Shown in pieces: positions 16,024 through 23,137 of a DNA stretch of 23,137 nt (positions are counted from its first letter, which is position 1; each line of letters begins with the position of its first letter). Source of the DNA: CAZIOH01 sp964540815 (lineage in GTDB: Bacteria > Myxococcota_A > Polyangia > Fen-1088); contig CAZIOH010000104.1 of the NCBI GenBank assembly GCA_964540815.1, positions 1 through 23,137 of the forward strand, read 5' to 3'. The notes beneath the pieces are model-generated. The model had not been told where the DNA came from. It did no database searches and saw only the letters and a program-made list of their open reading frames with translations. The position numbers were made by a program, and so were the translations under genes.

Positions 16024-16029
16024 TAGCTT
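16024..16029 (+). promoter_or_regulatory. -10-like hexamer TAGCTT before dapL
   Basis: TAGCTT, preceded by TGC, ends 10 nt before GTG 16040. Predicted leader is about 4 nt. A CCCCG...CGGGG stem (16003-16018) just upstream may terminate the rarA transcript. Confidence 0.35.
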
Positions 16030-16039
16030 CCGCCCCGTC

Positions 16040-17287
16040 GTGGCCTCGATCAACGCGAACTATCAAAAGCTGCAGGCTGGTTACCTGTTTCCCGAGATCG
16101 GCAAGCGGGTGCGCGCCTTCGCCGCCCAGCATCCGGCCGCGAAGATCATCCGGCTCGGCATCGGCGACGTGGTGCTGCCGCTCCCGGCGCCGATCGTGGA
16201 GGCCTTGAAGAGCGGCGCCGACGAGCTCGGCAAGCGCGAGACCTTCAAGGGGTACGGGCCCGAGCAGGGCTACGACTTCTTGCTCGAGGCCATCGCCCGG
16301 CACTACGCCGGCCAGGGCGCCACGGTTTCCCCCGACGAGATCTTCGTCTCCGACGGCTCGAAGTGCGACACCGCCAACATCCAGGAGATCTTCGCCGCCG
16401 ACAGCCGCGTCGCAGTCACCGATCCGGTGTATCCGGTGTACGTCGACACCAACGTGATGGCGGGGCGCACCGGTCCCGTGGACGCGACGGGACGCTATCA
16501 GGGCCTCACCTATCTTCCGACCACCGCCGAGAACGGCTTCGAGCCCCCGCTGCCCCCGGCGCGGGTCGATCTCGTTTACCTCTGCTCCCCGAGCAACCCG
16601 ACCGGGGCCGTGATGTCGCGCGGCGCGCTCGAGACCTGGGTCGCCTGGGCGCGCGCCAACCGGGCCATCCTGTTGTTCGATGCCGCCTACGAGGCCTTCA
16701 TCCGGGAGCCGGGCCTGGTGCACAGCATCTACGAGATCCCGGGCGCGCGCGAGGTGGCCATCGAGTTCCGCAGCCTCTCGAAGACGGCGGGCTTCACCGG
16801 AACCCGCTGCGCCTACATCGTCGTCCCCAAGGAGCTTCACGCCGAGGGCCCGGGGGGTGAGCGCGTGAGCGTGCATGGCCTGTGGAACCGCCGCCACACC
16901 ACCAAGTTCAACGGGGTGTCGTACCCGATCCAGCGGGCAGCGGCCGCGATCTTCGACCCGCGCGGTCAGGCGGGCCTGCAGGCGGGCGTGCGGGCGAACA
17001 TCGACGCCTACATGGAGAACGCTCGGCTGATCCGCGAGGGGCTGACGCGCGCCGGGTACACCGTGCACGGTGGCGTCAACGCGCCTTACATCTGGCTCAA
17101 GATCCCGGGCGGCCTCACGTCCTGGCAGTTCTTCGATCGCCTGCTCGGGGAGGCGCACGTGGTGGGGACCCCGGGCTCGGGGTTCGGCGCGTGCGGCGAA
17201 GGATACTTCCGCCTGTCGGCCTTCGGCTTTCGCGAGAACGTCGAGGAGGCGGTCGCGCGCATCCAGGCCAAGCTGCCGGCGCGCTGA
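16040..17287 (+). CDS. dapL: LL-diaminopimelate aminotransferase
   Basis: 415 aa, the usual length (about 410). It begins VASINANYQKLQAGYLFPEI, the typical DapL N-terminus. Fold-type I aminotransferase features: LGIGDVVLPLP near the N-terminus, KGYGPEQGYDFLLEAIA, FVSDGSKCDTANIQ, CSPSNPTGAVMSRG (PLP-binding Asn), and the PLP lysine in SLSKTAGFTGTRCAY. DapL converts tetrahydrodipicolinate directly to LL-diaminopimelate with glutamate as amino donor, supplying lysine and peptidoglycan precursors; this route is known from plants, Chlamydia and several deep bacterial lineages. GTG 16040 is chosen over longer readings that run back into rarA. The stop overlaps the next start (TGATG). Confidence 0.95.
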   Translation: MASINANYQKLQAGYLFPEIGKRVRAFAAQHPAAKIIRLGIGDVVLPLPAPIVEALKSGADELGKRETFKGYGPEQGYDFLLEAIARHYAGQGATVSPDEIFVSDGSKCDTANIQEIFAADSRVAVTDPVYPVYVDTNVMAGRTGPVDATGRYQGLTYLPTTAENGFEPPLPPARVDLVYLCSPSNPTGAVMSRGALETWVAWARANRAILLFDAAYEAFIREPGLVHSIYEIPGAREVAIEFRSLSKTAGFTGTRCAYIVVPKELHAEGPGGERVSVHGLWNRRHTTKFNGVSYPIQRAAAAIFDPRGQAGLQAGVRANIDAYMENARLIREGLTRAGYTVHGGVNAPYIWLKIPGGLTSWQFFDRLLGEAHVVGTPGSGFGACGEGYFRLSAFGFRENVEEAVARIQAKLPAR

Positions 17288-18090
17288 TGGCCTCCCGCGC
17301 CGGGCGGGCCCTCGCCAGGTTCCGGCGGTTCCCGGCGGTCACCGCGATGGTGACCGCGGTGGCCGTGGCGGTGGCGATCGCACGCGCTCCGGCCTTCGCG
17401 TCGCCATCCAGCGCCACGGTCCCAGCCCGCGCGGCGGCACCCGCCACCCGGAGCGGCAAGCCGCGCAAGCCCGGCCTGTCGAAGCGGGCTGGCACGGCCG
17501 GTCCGTCGAGCAGGGCTGGTAAGACCGCGTCCGCCGCCAGGGGCGCCAAGCCGCCCCCTCGCGCGGACGCTCCCGCGGCCGGCAAGGGAGACGACCAGGT
17601 GGCCGGCAATGTTGCCTTGTTCCACTTCCGCGGGCAGGACCTGGCGGAGTTCGAGGCGCCGGTGTCGAAGGCGCTGCGCGATCATGGTCTCACGGTGCTC
17701 ACCGAGCTGCGGCCGGTGGACCTGCCGGACCAGTTCCGCGATCTGGCCGCTACCCTCGACCTCATCGCCTACGTCGACGGGACCGTGAGCCCGATGCGCG
17801 ACGACCGGATCCGCGTGGCGCTGGCGGTTCGCAGCGGGTACTCCGGCCGGAAGGTCGCCAGCCTCAGCGTCGTCGCCACACCCGAGGAATTCCCCACCAA
17901 GCTCGACGAGCTCTTCTGGAAGCGCTTCGGACCGGCCCTGGTCCGGGCGCGGGCCGATGCCCAGAAGCCGCGGCGGCGCACCCACGCCCCCATGCAGATC
18001 GACGCCAGCTCACCGATGGAGAGCAGCCCGGCGCGCAAGGCGGTGCCGACCATCACCACGACCACGACAAAGGGCCCGAGCGAGCGCTAG
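17287..18090 (+). CDS. Exported protein of unknown function coupled to dapL
   Basis: 267 aa. ATG 17287 shares one base with the dapL stop (TGATG), so translation is probably coupled. Residues 14-38 form a signal peptide (AVTAMVTAVAVAVAIARAPAFA). Residues 40-100 are Lys/Ala/Pro/Arg-rich and low-complexity. Residues about 105-230 form a compact domain: NVALFHFRGQD, a strand-helix pair (SKALRDHGLTVLTELRP), LIAYVDGTVSPMRDDRIRVA, then SGRKVASLSVVATPEEF and a C-terminal helix. I do not recognise the family; the pattern resembles periplasmic alpha/beta domains that bind cell-wall or outer-membrane components. The final 40 residues are disordered (Thr/Ser/Pro-rich). Confidence 0.75.
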   Translation: MASRAGRALARFRRFPAVTAMVTAVAVAVAIARAPAFASPSSATVPARAAAPATRSGKPRKPGLSKRAGTAGPSSRAGKTASAARGAKPPPRADAPAAGKGDDQVAGNVALFHFRGQDLAEFEAPVSKALRDHGLTVLTELRPVDLPDQFRDLAATLDLIAYVDGTVSPMRDDRIRVALAVRSGYSGRKVASLSVVATPEEFPTKLDELFWKRFGPALVRARADAQKPRRRTHAPMQIDASSPMESSPARKAVPTITTTTTKGPSER

Positions 18091-18101
18091 AGGAGCCACC
18101 A

Positions 18102-18120
18102 CCAGCCACCGCCAGGCTGG
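18102..18120. terminator. Hairpin between convergent genes
   Basis: CCAGCC (18102-18107), 7-nt loop, GGCTGG (18115-18120): a 6-bp perfect stem in the 30-nt space between the dapL-coupled gene and the MsrB-MsrA gene. It could terminate both transcripts; no T tract. Confidence 0.35.
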
Positions 18121-19299
18121 TCAGTCGCGCAGGTAGTGGCAGGTGTACCCGCCCGGGTTCTTCTCGAGGTACTTCTGGTGGTACTCCTCGGCCCGGGTGG
18201 TGGGCCCGGCCGCCACGATCTCGGTCACGATCGGACTCTTCCACTTGCCCGACTTGTCGACCCGGGCCTTCACCTCCTCGGCGATCCTGCGCTGCTCGGG
18301 CGAGGTGAAGAAGATGGCCGACCGATACTGGGTGCCGACGTCGTTTCCCTGGCGGTTGCGGGTGGTGGGATCGTGCATGCGGAAAAACCACTTCTCCAAC
18401 AGGTCGGCGTAGGAGAGGTGCCTCGGATCGAACACGACGCGCACCGCCTCGGCGTGGCCCGTGGCGCCGGTGTGCACCTCGGAGTACGTCGGGTGCTCGG
18501 TCGTTCCCCCTGCGTAGACCGCCTCGGTCTGCACGACGCCCGGGATCTTGCGCAAGATCTCCTCCATCCCCCAGAAGCAGCCGCCAGCCAGCACCGCCGT
18601 CTCGAGCGCCGCGGGCGAGGTGGCCGAGGTCGGCGAGGTCGGCGAGCTGGAAAACAGCGCGCGATACGCGCCGTAGCCGCGGGCCTCGAGGTCGGCCACC
18701 GGGATGAACCGCAGCGCGGCCGAGTTGATGCAATACCGCTCGTGCGTCGGGGCCGGACCGTCGTCGAACACGTGCCCGAGGTGGGATCCGCCGGCGACGG
18801 ACCGGACCTCGACGCGGGTCATCCCGAGCGTCGAATCCTCCTTCGTGATCACCCGGTGCGGCTCGACGGGCTGGGTGAAGCTCGGCCACCCGGTGCCGGA
18901 CTCGAACTTGTCGGTCGAGCTGAAGAGCGGCTCACCGGTCACGACGTCGACGTAGAGGCCCGGCCGGTGCTCGTTCCAGAAGGGGTTGCGAAAGGGCGGC
19001 TCGGTGGCGGCCTTCTGGGTCACCTCGAACTGCAGCGGGCCGAGGGCCCGGGCAATCTCGGCCGCGGGGGGTTTGACGTAGGTCTTGCTGGACAGGACCT
19101 GGGTCCGCTCCGCGCCCGTCCCCGGCACGGCCGCGCGAACCGACAGCGCGGCGCGCGCGCCGAGCAACAGGACCCCCGCAAACACCGCCACGAACGTCAG
19201 GCTCGCGGCGCGCGACGCCCAGGCCCCGGCGCGCGCCCGCCCGGGTGAAGCCGTTCGCTGGTCCGTCTCGGGGGCATGGAATCTTCGGTCGGGCGCCAT
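18121..19299 (-). CDS. Membrane-anchored MsrB-MsrA fusion, peptide methionine sulfoxide reductase
   Basis: 392 aa from ATG 19299 (GGAGG about 10 nt upstream; a longer in-frame reading to 19590 overlaps the GST gene). An N-terminal hydrophobic helix (AASLTFVAVFAGVLLLGARA, 31-50) should export or anchor it. MsrB domain (about 78-205): SGTGWPSFTQPV (134-145), SHLGHVFDDGP (172-182), catalytic C190 in RYCINSAALRF; the zinc CxxC pairs are absent, as in the zinc-free MsrB type. MsrA domain (about 233-392): GGCFWGMEE with catalytic C241, GHAEAVRVVFDP, and a C-terminal resolving C387 (GGYTCHYLRD). It reduces both diastereomers of methionine sulfoxide, probably in the periplasm. Domain order is B then A, the reverse of PilB. 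A redox partner (DsbD/CcdA-like or thioredoxin) is not in the window. Confidence 0.94.
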   Translation of the reverse strand: MAPDRRFHAPETDQRTASPGRARAGAWASRAASLTFVAVFAGVLLLGARAALSVRAAVPGTGAERTQVLSSKTYVKPPAAEIARALGPLQFEVTQKAATEPPFRNPFWNEHRPGLYVDVVTGEPLFSSTDKFESGTGWPSFTQPVEPHRVITKEDSTLGMTRVEVRSVAGGSHLGHVFDDGPAPTHERYCINSAALRFIPVADLEARGYGAYRALFSSSPTSPTSATSPAALETAVLAGGCFWGMEEILRKIPGVVQTEAVYAGGTTEHPTYSEVHTGATGHAEAVRVVFDPRHLSYADLLEKWFFRMHDPTTRNRQGNDVGTQYRSAIFFTSPEQRRIAEEVKARVDKSGKWKSPIVTEIVAAGPTTRAEEYHQKYLEKNPGGYTCHYLRD

Positions 19300-19408
19300 G
19301 GTCTTCGTTCCTCCATCTCCGGGTACGGCCCGGCATCCGCTCGGGTTACGGGAAATCTCGCCCTCTCGCCCTCTCGCCCACCTTGCGACGGGCGCACGAG
19401 CTCGAGCG

Positions 19409-20068
19409 TCACTGCGGCGGCTCTCGATAGGGTTCCTCGTGCGTGACGAAGTCGTCTTCGGACAGCGCCGCGTCCAGCCAGCGCCGCATGGCCGGAAGGC
19501 CCTCCAGGGTGGCCACGTAGGTGGCGGCCACCTCCGGCAGCTCGACCCCGTAGCTGACGAACCGCCGCACCACCGGGGCGAAATACGCATCCGCCGCCGA
19601 GAACTCCCCGAAGAGGAACGGCCCGCCCGCCCCGAGCTCGGCGCGACAGCTGGTCCAGCGCGCCACGATGTCGTCGACCTCGCGGCGGACGGCGCGCGTG
19701 AGCGGCAGGTGCATGCGCAGCTGGCAGTTCATCGACAGCGCCTGGCGGAGGTTCGGAAAGCCCGCGTGCATCTCCGCGACGATGGATCTGGCGCGCGCCC
19801 GCGCCACCCGCCCCTGCGGCCAGACGTGGCGGTCGGGGAAGGTCTCCGCCAGATATTCGACGATCGCCAGGCTGTCCCAGACCACCAGCTCTCCGTCGAT
19901 CAGGACCGGCACGCGACCGGCGGGCGAATACCGCCGCACGCGCGCTCCGAAGGACGGATCGTTGAAGCTGAGCTTCTCCACCTCGAAGGGGATGCCGAGG
20001 TGGGTGAGCAGGAACCACGGTCGCATGGACCAGGAAGAGTAGTTCTGGTTGCCGATCACGAGCTTCAT
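19409..20068 (-). CDS. Glutathione S-transferase family protein
   Basis: 219 aa, standard GST length. Thioredoxin-like N-terminal domain: LVIGNQNYSSWSMRPWFLL with the Ser/Trp active-site region (S11-S14), then the cis-Pro motif GRVPVLIDGE (52-61) and the glutathione-contacting DSLAIVEYL (65-73). The all-helical C-terminal domain follows (about 85-210: FLFGEFSAADAYFAPVVRRF). This resembles the YfcF-like bacterial GSTs. It could act in glutathione-dependent detoxification and lies next to MsrB-MsrA, consistent with oxidative-stress defence, but the two are 109 bp apart. That gap contains only a short direct repeat of ccctctcg. ATG 20068 is preceded by TAACCT at 9 nt. Confidence 0.93.
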   Translation of the reverse strand: MKLVIGNQNYSSWSMRPWFLLTHLGIPFEVEKLSFNDPSFGARVRRYSPAGRVPVLIDGELVVWDSLAIVEYLAETFPDRHVWPQGRVARARARSIVAEMHAGFPNLRQALSMNCQLRMHLPLTRAVRREVDDIVARWTSCRAELGAGGPFLFGEFSAADAYFAPVVRRFVSYGVELPEVAATYVATLEGLPAMRRWLDAALSEDDFVTHEEPYREPPQ

Positions 20069-20077
20069 GGTCGACGG

Positions 20078-20083
20078 AGGTTA
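20078..20083 (-). promoter_or_regulatory. -10-like hexamer TAACCT before the GST gene
   Basis: On the minus strand TAACCT ends 9 nt before ATG 20068; the same hexamer and spacing as before the UbiB-like gene. Suggests a leader of about 3 nt. Confidence 0.35.
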
Positions 20084-20131
20084 TCACCCCGGCGACGCTG
20101 CCGAGGGGCTGGCCGCACCGCGGCCGCATGC

Positions 20132-20137
20132 TACGCT
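20132..20137 (+). promoter_or_regulatory. -10-like hexamer TACGCT before the exported small protein
   Basis: TACGCT ends 8 nt before GTG 20146, which is directly followed in frame by ATG 20149. Fits the leaderless pattern of the window. Confidence 0.3.
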
Positions 20138-20148
20138 CGACCCCTGTG

Positions 20149-20580
20149 ATGCGCAGGACAGTCTCCACGGTGCTCGCCGCCCTGCTGGCGCTGGTGTGTA
20201 CCACCGCCAGCGTGGGCGCCGCGCCGCTGGCGACGGGTGTGCGCCCGAGCGAGACCGCCCACGGGGCGGGCCTCGATGAGCTCCACCGGCTCGCCGTCCC
20301 GTCCGCCCGTCCGAAGCTCCAGCTGCGGCGCGACCGCGACGGCGACCCCGACCGCGCCGACGGTCCCCCCTCCATCTCATCCACACCCTCGTCGGAGGCA
20401 AGTCGCGCGTGGCCACCAGGGTGGGCGAGCTGGGCAGCGGCCGCCCATCTCCGGGCCGCGGCCACCTCCGTGCCGCCGGCAGCGGCGCTCCGCCGCACCG
20501 AATGGATGGCAGGGCATGGTGCTGGGGGGCGCGAGGTCAGCGCCTGCCGCACGTCGCGCGGACCGCCGCCGCGCTGCTGA
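20149..20580 (+). CDS. Putative exported protein, poorly supported downstream half
   Basis: 143 aa from ATG 20149 (or the adjacent GTG 20146). The N-terminus is a good signal peptide (RRTVSTVLAALLALVCTTASVGA, cleavage about residue 25). After about residue 75 the sequence becomes Ser/Ala/Pro-rich with no recognisable domain, and neighbouring frames look no better, so a frameshift or decayed gene is possible. No homologous family recognised. A perfect hairpin lies just downstream. Confidence 0.45.
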   Translation: MRRTVSTVLAALLALVCTTASVGAAPLATGVRPSETAHGAGLDELHRLAVPSARPKLQLRRDRDGDPDRADGPPSISSTPSSEASRAWPPGWASWAAAAHLRAAATSVPPAAALRRTEWMAGHGAGGREVSACRTSRGPPPRC

Positions 20581-20591
20581 CGGAGCGTTCG

Positions 20592-20610
20592 CCGAAGCCT
20601 CGGGCTTCGG
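20592..20610 (+). terminator. Hairpin CCGAAGCC-TCG-GGCTTCGG
   Basis: Perfect 8-bp stem with a 3-nt loop, 12 nt after the stop of the putative exported protein. No T tract follows (tcctgtgc). Likely intrinsic terminator. The remaining bases up to 20714 show nothing else. Confidence 0.5.
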
Positions 20611-20714
20611 TCCTGTGCACTTCACCCTTTCTCACACCCATTCTGCGCGCGAGAGGAAGGCATTGGCTGTTGCCGGAGGGCCAGCCGTGCCCGTCCCCGC
20701 CGTGAGGACCCAAC

Positions 20715-20942
20715 ATGAACGACACGACCGATCTTCGTCCCGAAACCAGCAACGCCAACCACCCGGGGGCCATCCTCGATGAGGACCGCGCCGGCCCGGG
20801 AATACTGACCGACCGGCCAGCCCCAGCCCCGCGCCGACCGCCGTGGAACCGACAGTCCGGGCGGCGCGATCTGAGGACGCTCCTCATCGTGTGCTCCTTC
20901 GGGCTGGCCCTGGTGCTGATGATAGCCCTCAACATGAACTGA
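20715..20942 (+). CDS. 75-aa single-pass (tail-anchored) membrane protein
   Basis: Residues 1-50 are hydrophilic and Pro/Arg/Asp-rich; residues about 54-73 form one hydrophobic helix (TLLIVCSFGLALVLMIALNM) at the very C-terminus, so the soluble part should face the cytoplasm. No family recognised. ATG 20715 follows a gtgagga Shine-Dalgarno-like sequence. A strong terminator separates it from the antiporter 90 nt downstream, so the two are not clearly one operon. Coding support rests on the ribosome site, the hydrophobic pattern and the compact ORF. Confidence 0.6.
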   Translation: MNDTTDLRPETSNANHPGAILDEDRAGPGILTDRPAPAPRRPPWNRQSGRRDLRTLLIVCSFGLALVLMIALNMN

Positions 20943-20964
20943 GCGACCGGAAGACGGCGACGTT

Positions 20965-20992
20965 GACCCCGGCCTGGCCTCGGGCCGGGGTC
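20965..20992 (+). terminator. Strong GC hairpin terminator
   Basis: GACCCCGGCC (20965-20974), 8-nt loop, GGCCGGGGTC (20983-20992): a perfect 10-bp stem 22 nt past the small membrane protein stop. It could also act on the antiporter mRNA leader, as it ends 40 nt before that gene. Confidence 0.6.
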
Positions 20993-21032
20993 CGTTCGCC
21001 GCCCCCCGCCACCCCCAACCGCCGAGCCGGAC

Positions 21033-23137
21033 ATGACGACCACAGCCACCACCACCGGGCTCGCGCTGGCGACGGGTGCTCACGCGCCCGTCAGCGTTCT
21101 CACGGCGCAAGCGCCGTTCGATGTCCTCAGCTCCCTGGCCATCATCCTGTGCGTCGCGGCCGTGACGACCGTGGTCTTCCAGAAGATTCGCCAGCCGGTG
21201 GTGCTCGGGTACCTGCTGGCGGGCCTGATCGTCGGCCCGCACATGCCCGTGCCGCTCTTCGCCAACCCGGAGATCGCCCACCTCTTCTCCGATCTCGGGG
21301 TGATCCTCCTGATGTTCGCGCTCGGGCTCGAGTTCACGCTCGGGAAGCTGGCGCGTGTGGGACCCACCGCCGGCCTGGTCGCGGTGATCGAATGCAGCCT
21401 GATGGTCGGCCTCGGCTATGCGGCGACCGGCCTCTTCGGCTGGTCCACGATCGAGCGCCTCTTCGCGGGCGCGCTGGTGGCCATCTCCAGCACGACCATC
21501 ATCGTCAAGGCCTTCGCGGAGAACGGGATCACCGGCTCGTTCAGCGAGCGGGTGTACGGGATCCTCATCGTGGAGGACGTTATCGCCATCCTGCTGCTCG
21601 CGGTGCTGACCACGGTGGCCTCGGGCGCCGGGCTGTCGGCGGGCGCGCTCGGGTGGACCGTCGCCCGTCTCGGGGCGTTCCTGGTGGGCACGCTGGTGGT
21701 CGGGATGCTGGTCGTGCCGCGGGTGGTCCGCGTGGTGGTCCGGATCGGACGACGCGAGACCACCGCCGTTGGCTGCGTTGGAATCTGCTTCGCCTCGGCG
21801 CTCCTCGCTCGACACTTCGGCTACTCGGTGGCGCTCGGCGCCTTCATCGGCGGGGTCCTGGTGGCCGAGTCGGGGCAGGCGCACACGGTGGAACCCGTCA
21901 TCGAGCCGGTCAAGGACGTGTTCGCGGCGGTGTTCTTCGTCTCGGTCGGGATGCGCATCGATCCGCAGCTCGTCCTGCAGAACCTGGTCCCGGTCGCCGT
22001 GCTCACGGCGGTGGTGCTGCTCGGAAAGATCGTCGGGGTGAGCCTCGGCGCGTTCGTCGCGGGGCACGGCGTCCGCAGCTCGATTCAGTCCGGGATGAGC
22101 CTGGCTCAGATCGGAGAGTTCTCCTTCATCATCGTCGGGGTCGGCGTCTCCTTGGGGGTGGTGCGCGAGTCGCTCTACCCCGTGGCGGTGGCCATCTCGG
22201 CCCTGACGACCCTGTCGACCCCCTGGCTGGTGCGCGGGTCGGAGAGCGTCGCGAGCGTCGTCGACCGCCGCCTGCCGCACGCGCTGCAGACCTACGCCGC
22301 CCTCTACGCGAGCTGGGTGCGGCAGCTCGGCGTCCCGGCCCGTCGCACCCCGAGCTTTACCCGCCTTCGTCGGCTGGTCGGCGCACTGGTGCTCGACCTG
22401 GCGGTGATCGCGGCGCTGCTGGTGGCGGGCGCGCTCGAATGGACCAGGGCCACGCGCGCGCTCGCGGCCTGGCTCCCACCGGCGCGCCCCGAGCTCGCCC
22501 GGGCGCTGGTCGCGGTCGCCATCGTCGCGCTGGAGATGCCGTTCATGGTGGGGGCGGTCCGCGTGGCCCGCGCGCTCGGGGTGGCGCTGGCGGCCGAGGC
22601 GCTGCCGCTCGCGCCGCCCGGGCAGGTGGATCTGGCGGCGGCCCCCCGCCGCGCCCTGCGGGTGACGGTTCAGATCGCCATCTTGCTGGTGGTGGGGTTG
22701 CCCCTGGTGGCGATCGGGCAGCCCTTCTGGCCGCACCTGCCGTGGGCGGGCTTCCTGCTGCTGGCCCTCGGGGCCATGGCCGTCCCCTTGTGGCGGGGCG
22801 CCTCCCACCTGCACGGGCACGTCCGGGCGGGAGCCGAGGTCATCCTCGAAGCCCTGGCCCGACAGGGTCGCGACGCGGCGTCCGGCATCGGCACCGGCAC
22901 CGACCTCGCCCCCGACCTCTCGCGGCTGGTCCCGGGCCTCGGGGACGCGGCGGCGGTGCGCCTCGGCCCCGAGCACTTCGGCGCGGGGCGAACCCTCGGG
23001 CAGACCAACCTGCGCGGCCGGACCGGCGCCTCGGTCATCGCCATCGAGCGGGACGGGGCGCCGGTGGCCCCCACCGCCGAGGCCCGCCTGCAGGCGGGCG
23101 ACACGCTGGTGGTGACTGGAACCGTCGATTCCGTGGA
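21033..23137 (+). CDS. KefB/CPA2-type cation:proton antiporter with C-terminal TrkA-C domain (3' partial)
   Basis: 701 codons from ATG 21033, running off the window. Residues about 30-405 hold the roughly 12-helix Na+/H+ exchanger core: VLGYLLAGLIVGPH (entry helix), FALGLEFTLGKL, ISSTTIIVKAFAENG (the unwound crossing helix), ILIVEDVIAILLLAVL (with the conserved Asp of the ion site), FFVSVGMRIDP, and SLAQIGEFSFIIVGVG. After this come about four further hydrophobic segments (about 445-590), then a RCK_C/TrkA-C ligand-binding domain (about 640-700: VRLGPEHFGAGRTLGQ, RTGASVIAIERDG, LQAGDTLVVTG). It exchanges K+ or Na+ for protons across the inner membrane, with the TrkA-C domain as regulator. No RCK_N (NAD-binding) domain is seen before the window ends. 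Ribosome site weak. Confidence 0.93.
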   Translation, partial: MTTTATTTGLALATGAHAPVSVLTAQAPFDVLSSLAIILCVAAVTTVVFQKIRQPVVLGYLLAGLIVGPHMPVPLFANPEIAHLFSDLGVILLMFALGLEFTLGKLARVGPTAGLVAVIECSLMVGLGYAATGLFGWSTIERLFAGALVAISSTTIIVKAFAENGITGSFSERVYGILIVEDVIAILLLAVLTTVASGAGLSAGALGWTVARLGAFLVGTLVVGMLVVPRVVRVVVRIGRRETTAVGCVGICFASALLARHFGYSVALGAFIGGVLVAESGQAHTVEPVIEPVKDVFAAVFFVSVGMRIDPQLVLQNLVPVAVLTAVVLLGKIVGVSLGAFVAGHGVRSSIQSGMSLAQIGEFSFIIVGVGVSLGVVRESLYPVAVAISALTTLSTPWLVRGSESVASVVDRRLPHALQTYAALYASWVRQLGVPARRTPSFTRLRRLVGALVLDLAVIAALLVAGALEWTRATRALAAWLPPARPELARALVAVAIVALEMPFMVGAVRVARALGVALAAEALPLAPPGQVDLAAAPRRALRVTVQIAILLVVGLPLVAIGQPFWPHLPWAGFLLLALGAMAVPLWRGASHLHGHVRAGAEVILEALARQGRDAASGIGTGTDLAPDLSRLVPGLGDAAAVRLGPEHFGAGRTLGQTNLRGRTGASVIAIERDGAPVAPTAEARLQAGDTLVVTGTVDSV

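Noticed and set aside
18121..19299. Loss of MsrB zinc cysteines as a defect
   Set aside because: Zinc-free MsrB proteins (PilB and Bacillus type) naturally lack both CxxC pairs; the catalytic C190 is present.

Overview
The window is about 23 kb of a high-GC bacterial chromosome in draft form, with one 100-N scaffold gap. The gene content points to a Myxococcota/Deltaproteobacteria-type organism: many lipoproteins and TPR proteins, a PAS hybrid histidine kinase, a large GAF-GGDEF protein, LL-diaminopimelate aminotransferase, a fused MsrB-MsrA, and GTG starts throughout. That placement is inferred from gene content and codon bias; no rRNA or tRNA was seen to confirm it.

Left edge (1-1787): visibly lower in GC than the rest. 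Three tightly packed + strand genes, two small paralogous helix-turn-helix proteins followed by a TIR-like (PF10137-type) effector, look like a compact anti-phage or stress cassette. It ends in GC-rich hairpins at the switch to chromosomal DNA. This is the best candidate for an undescribed system.

Core block 1 (1788-8734): a protein with the sequence signature of a RelA/SpoT alarmone-synthetase fold (-); an exported TPR protein (+); an ABC1/AarF/UbiB-type kinase-like protein (-); a TPR lipoprotein, a conserved hypothetical and a small lipoprotein (all +).

Core block 2 (8767-14511): on the minus strand, a phospholipase D-like protein, then (across the gap) an FtsB/DivIC-like septum protein overlapping a membrane GAF-GAF-GGDEF diguanylate cyclase by 4 nt. 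Divergent from these is a PAS-PAS-kinase-receiver hybrid. The gap is flanked by two exact 55-bp copies of the same sequence, most likely an assembly overlap rather than biology.

Core block 3 (14553-20580): RarA/MgsA ATPase, DapL overlapping a secreted protein, convergent membrane-anchored MsrB-MsrA, a glutathione S-transferase, and a poorly supported exported protein.

Right edge (20715-23137): a 75-aa single-TM protein, a strong hairpin terminator, and a KefB/CPA2-type cation:proton antiporter with a C-terminal TrkA-C domain that runs off the window.

A recurring pattern: many core genes have a TAnnnT (-10-like) hexamer 5-10 nt before the start codon and no Shine-Dalgarno, which suggests leaderless transcripts are common here. 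The two small genes of the left-edge cassette instead carry clear Shine-Dalgarno sequences, fitting a foreign origin.
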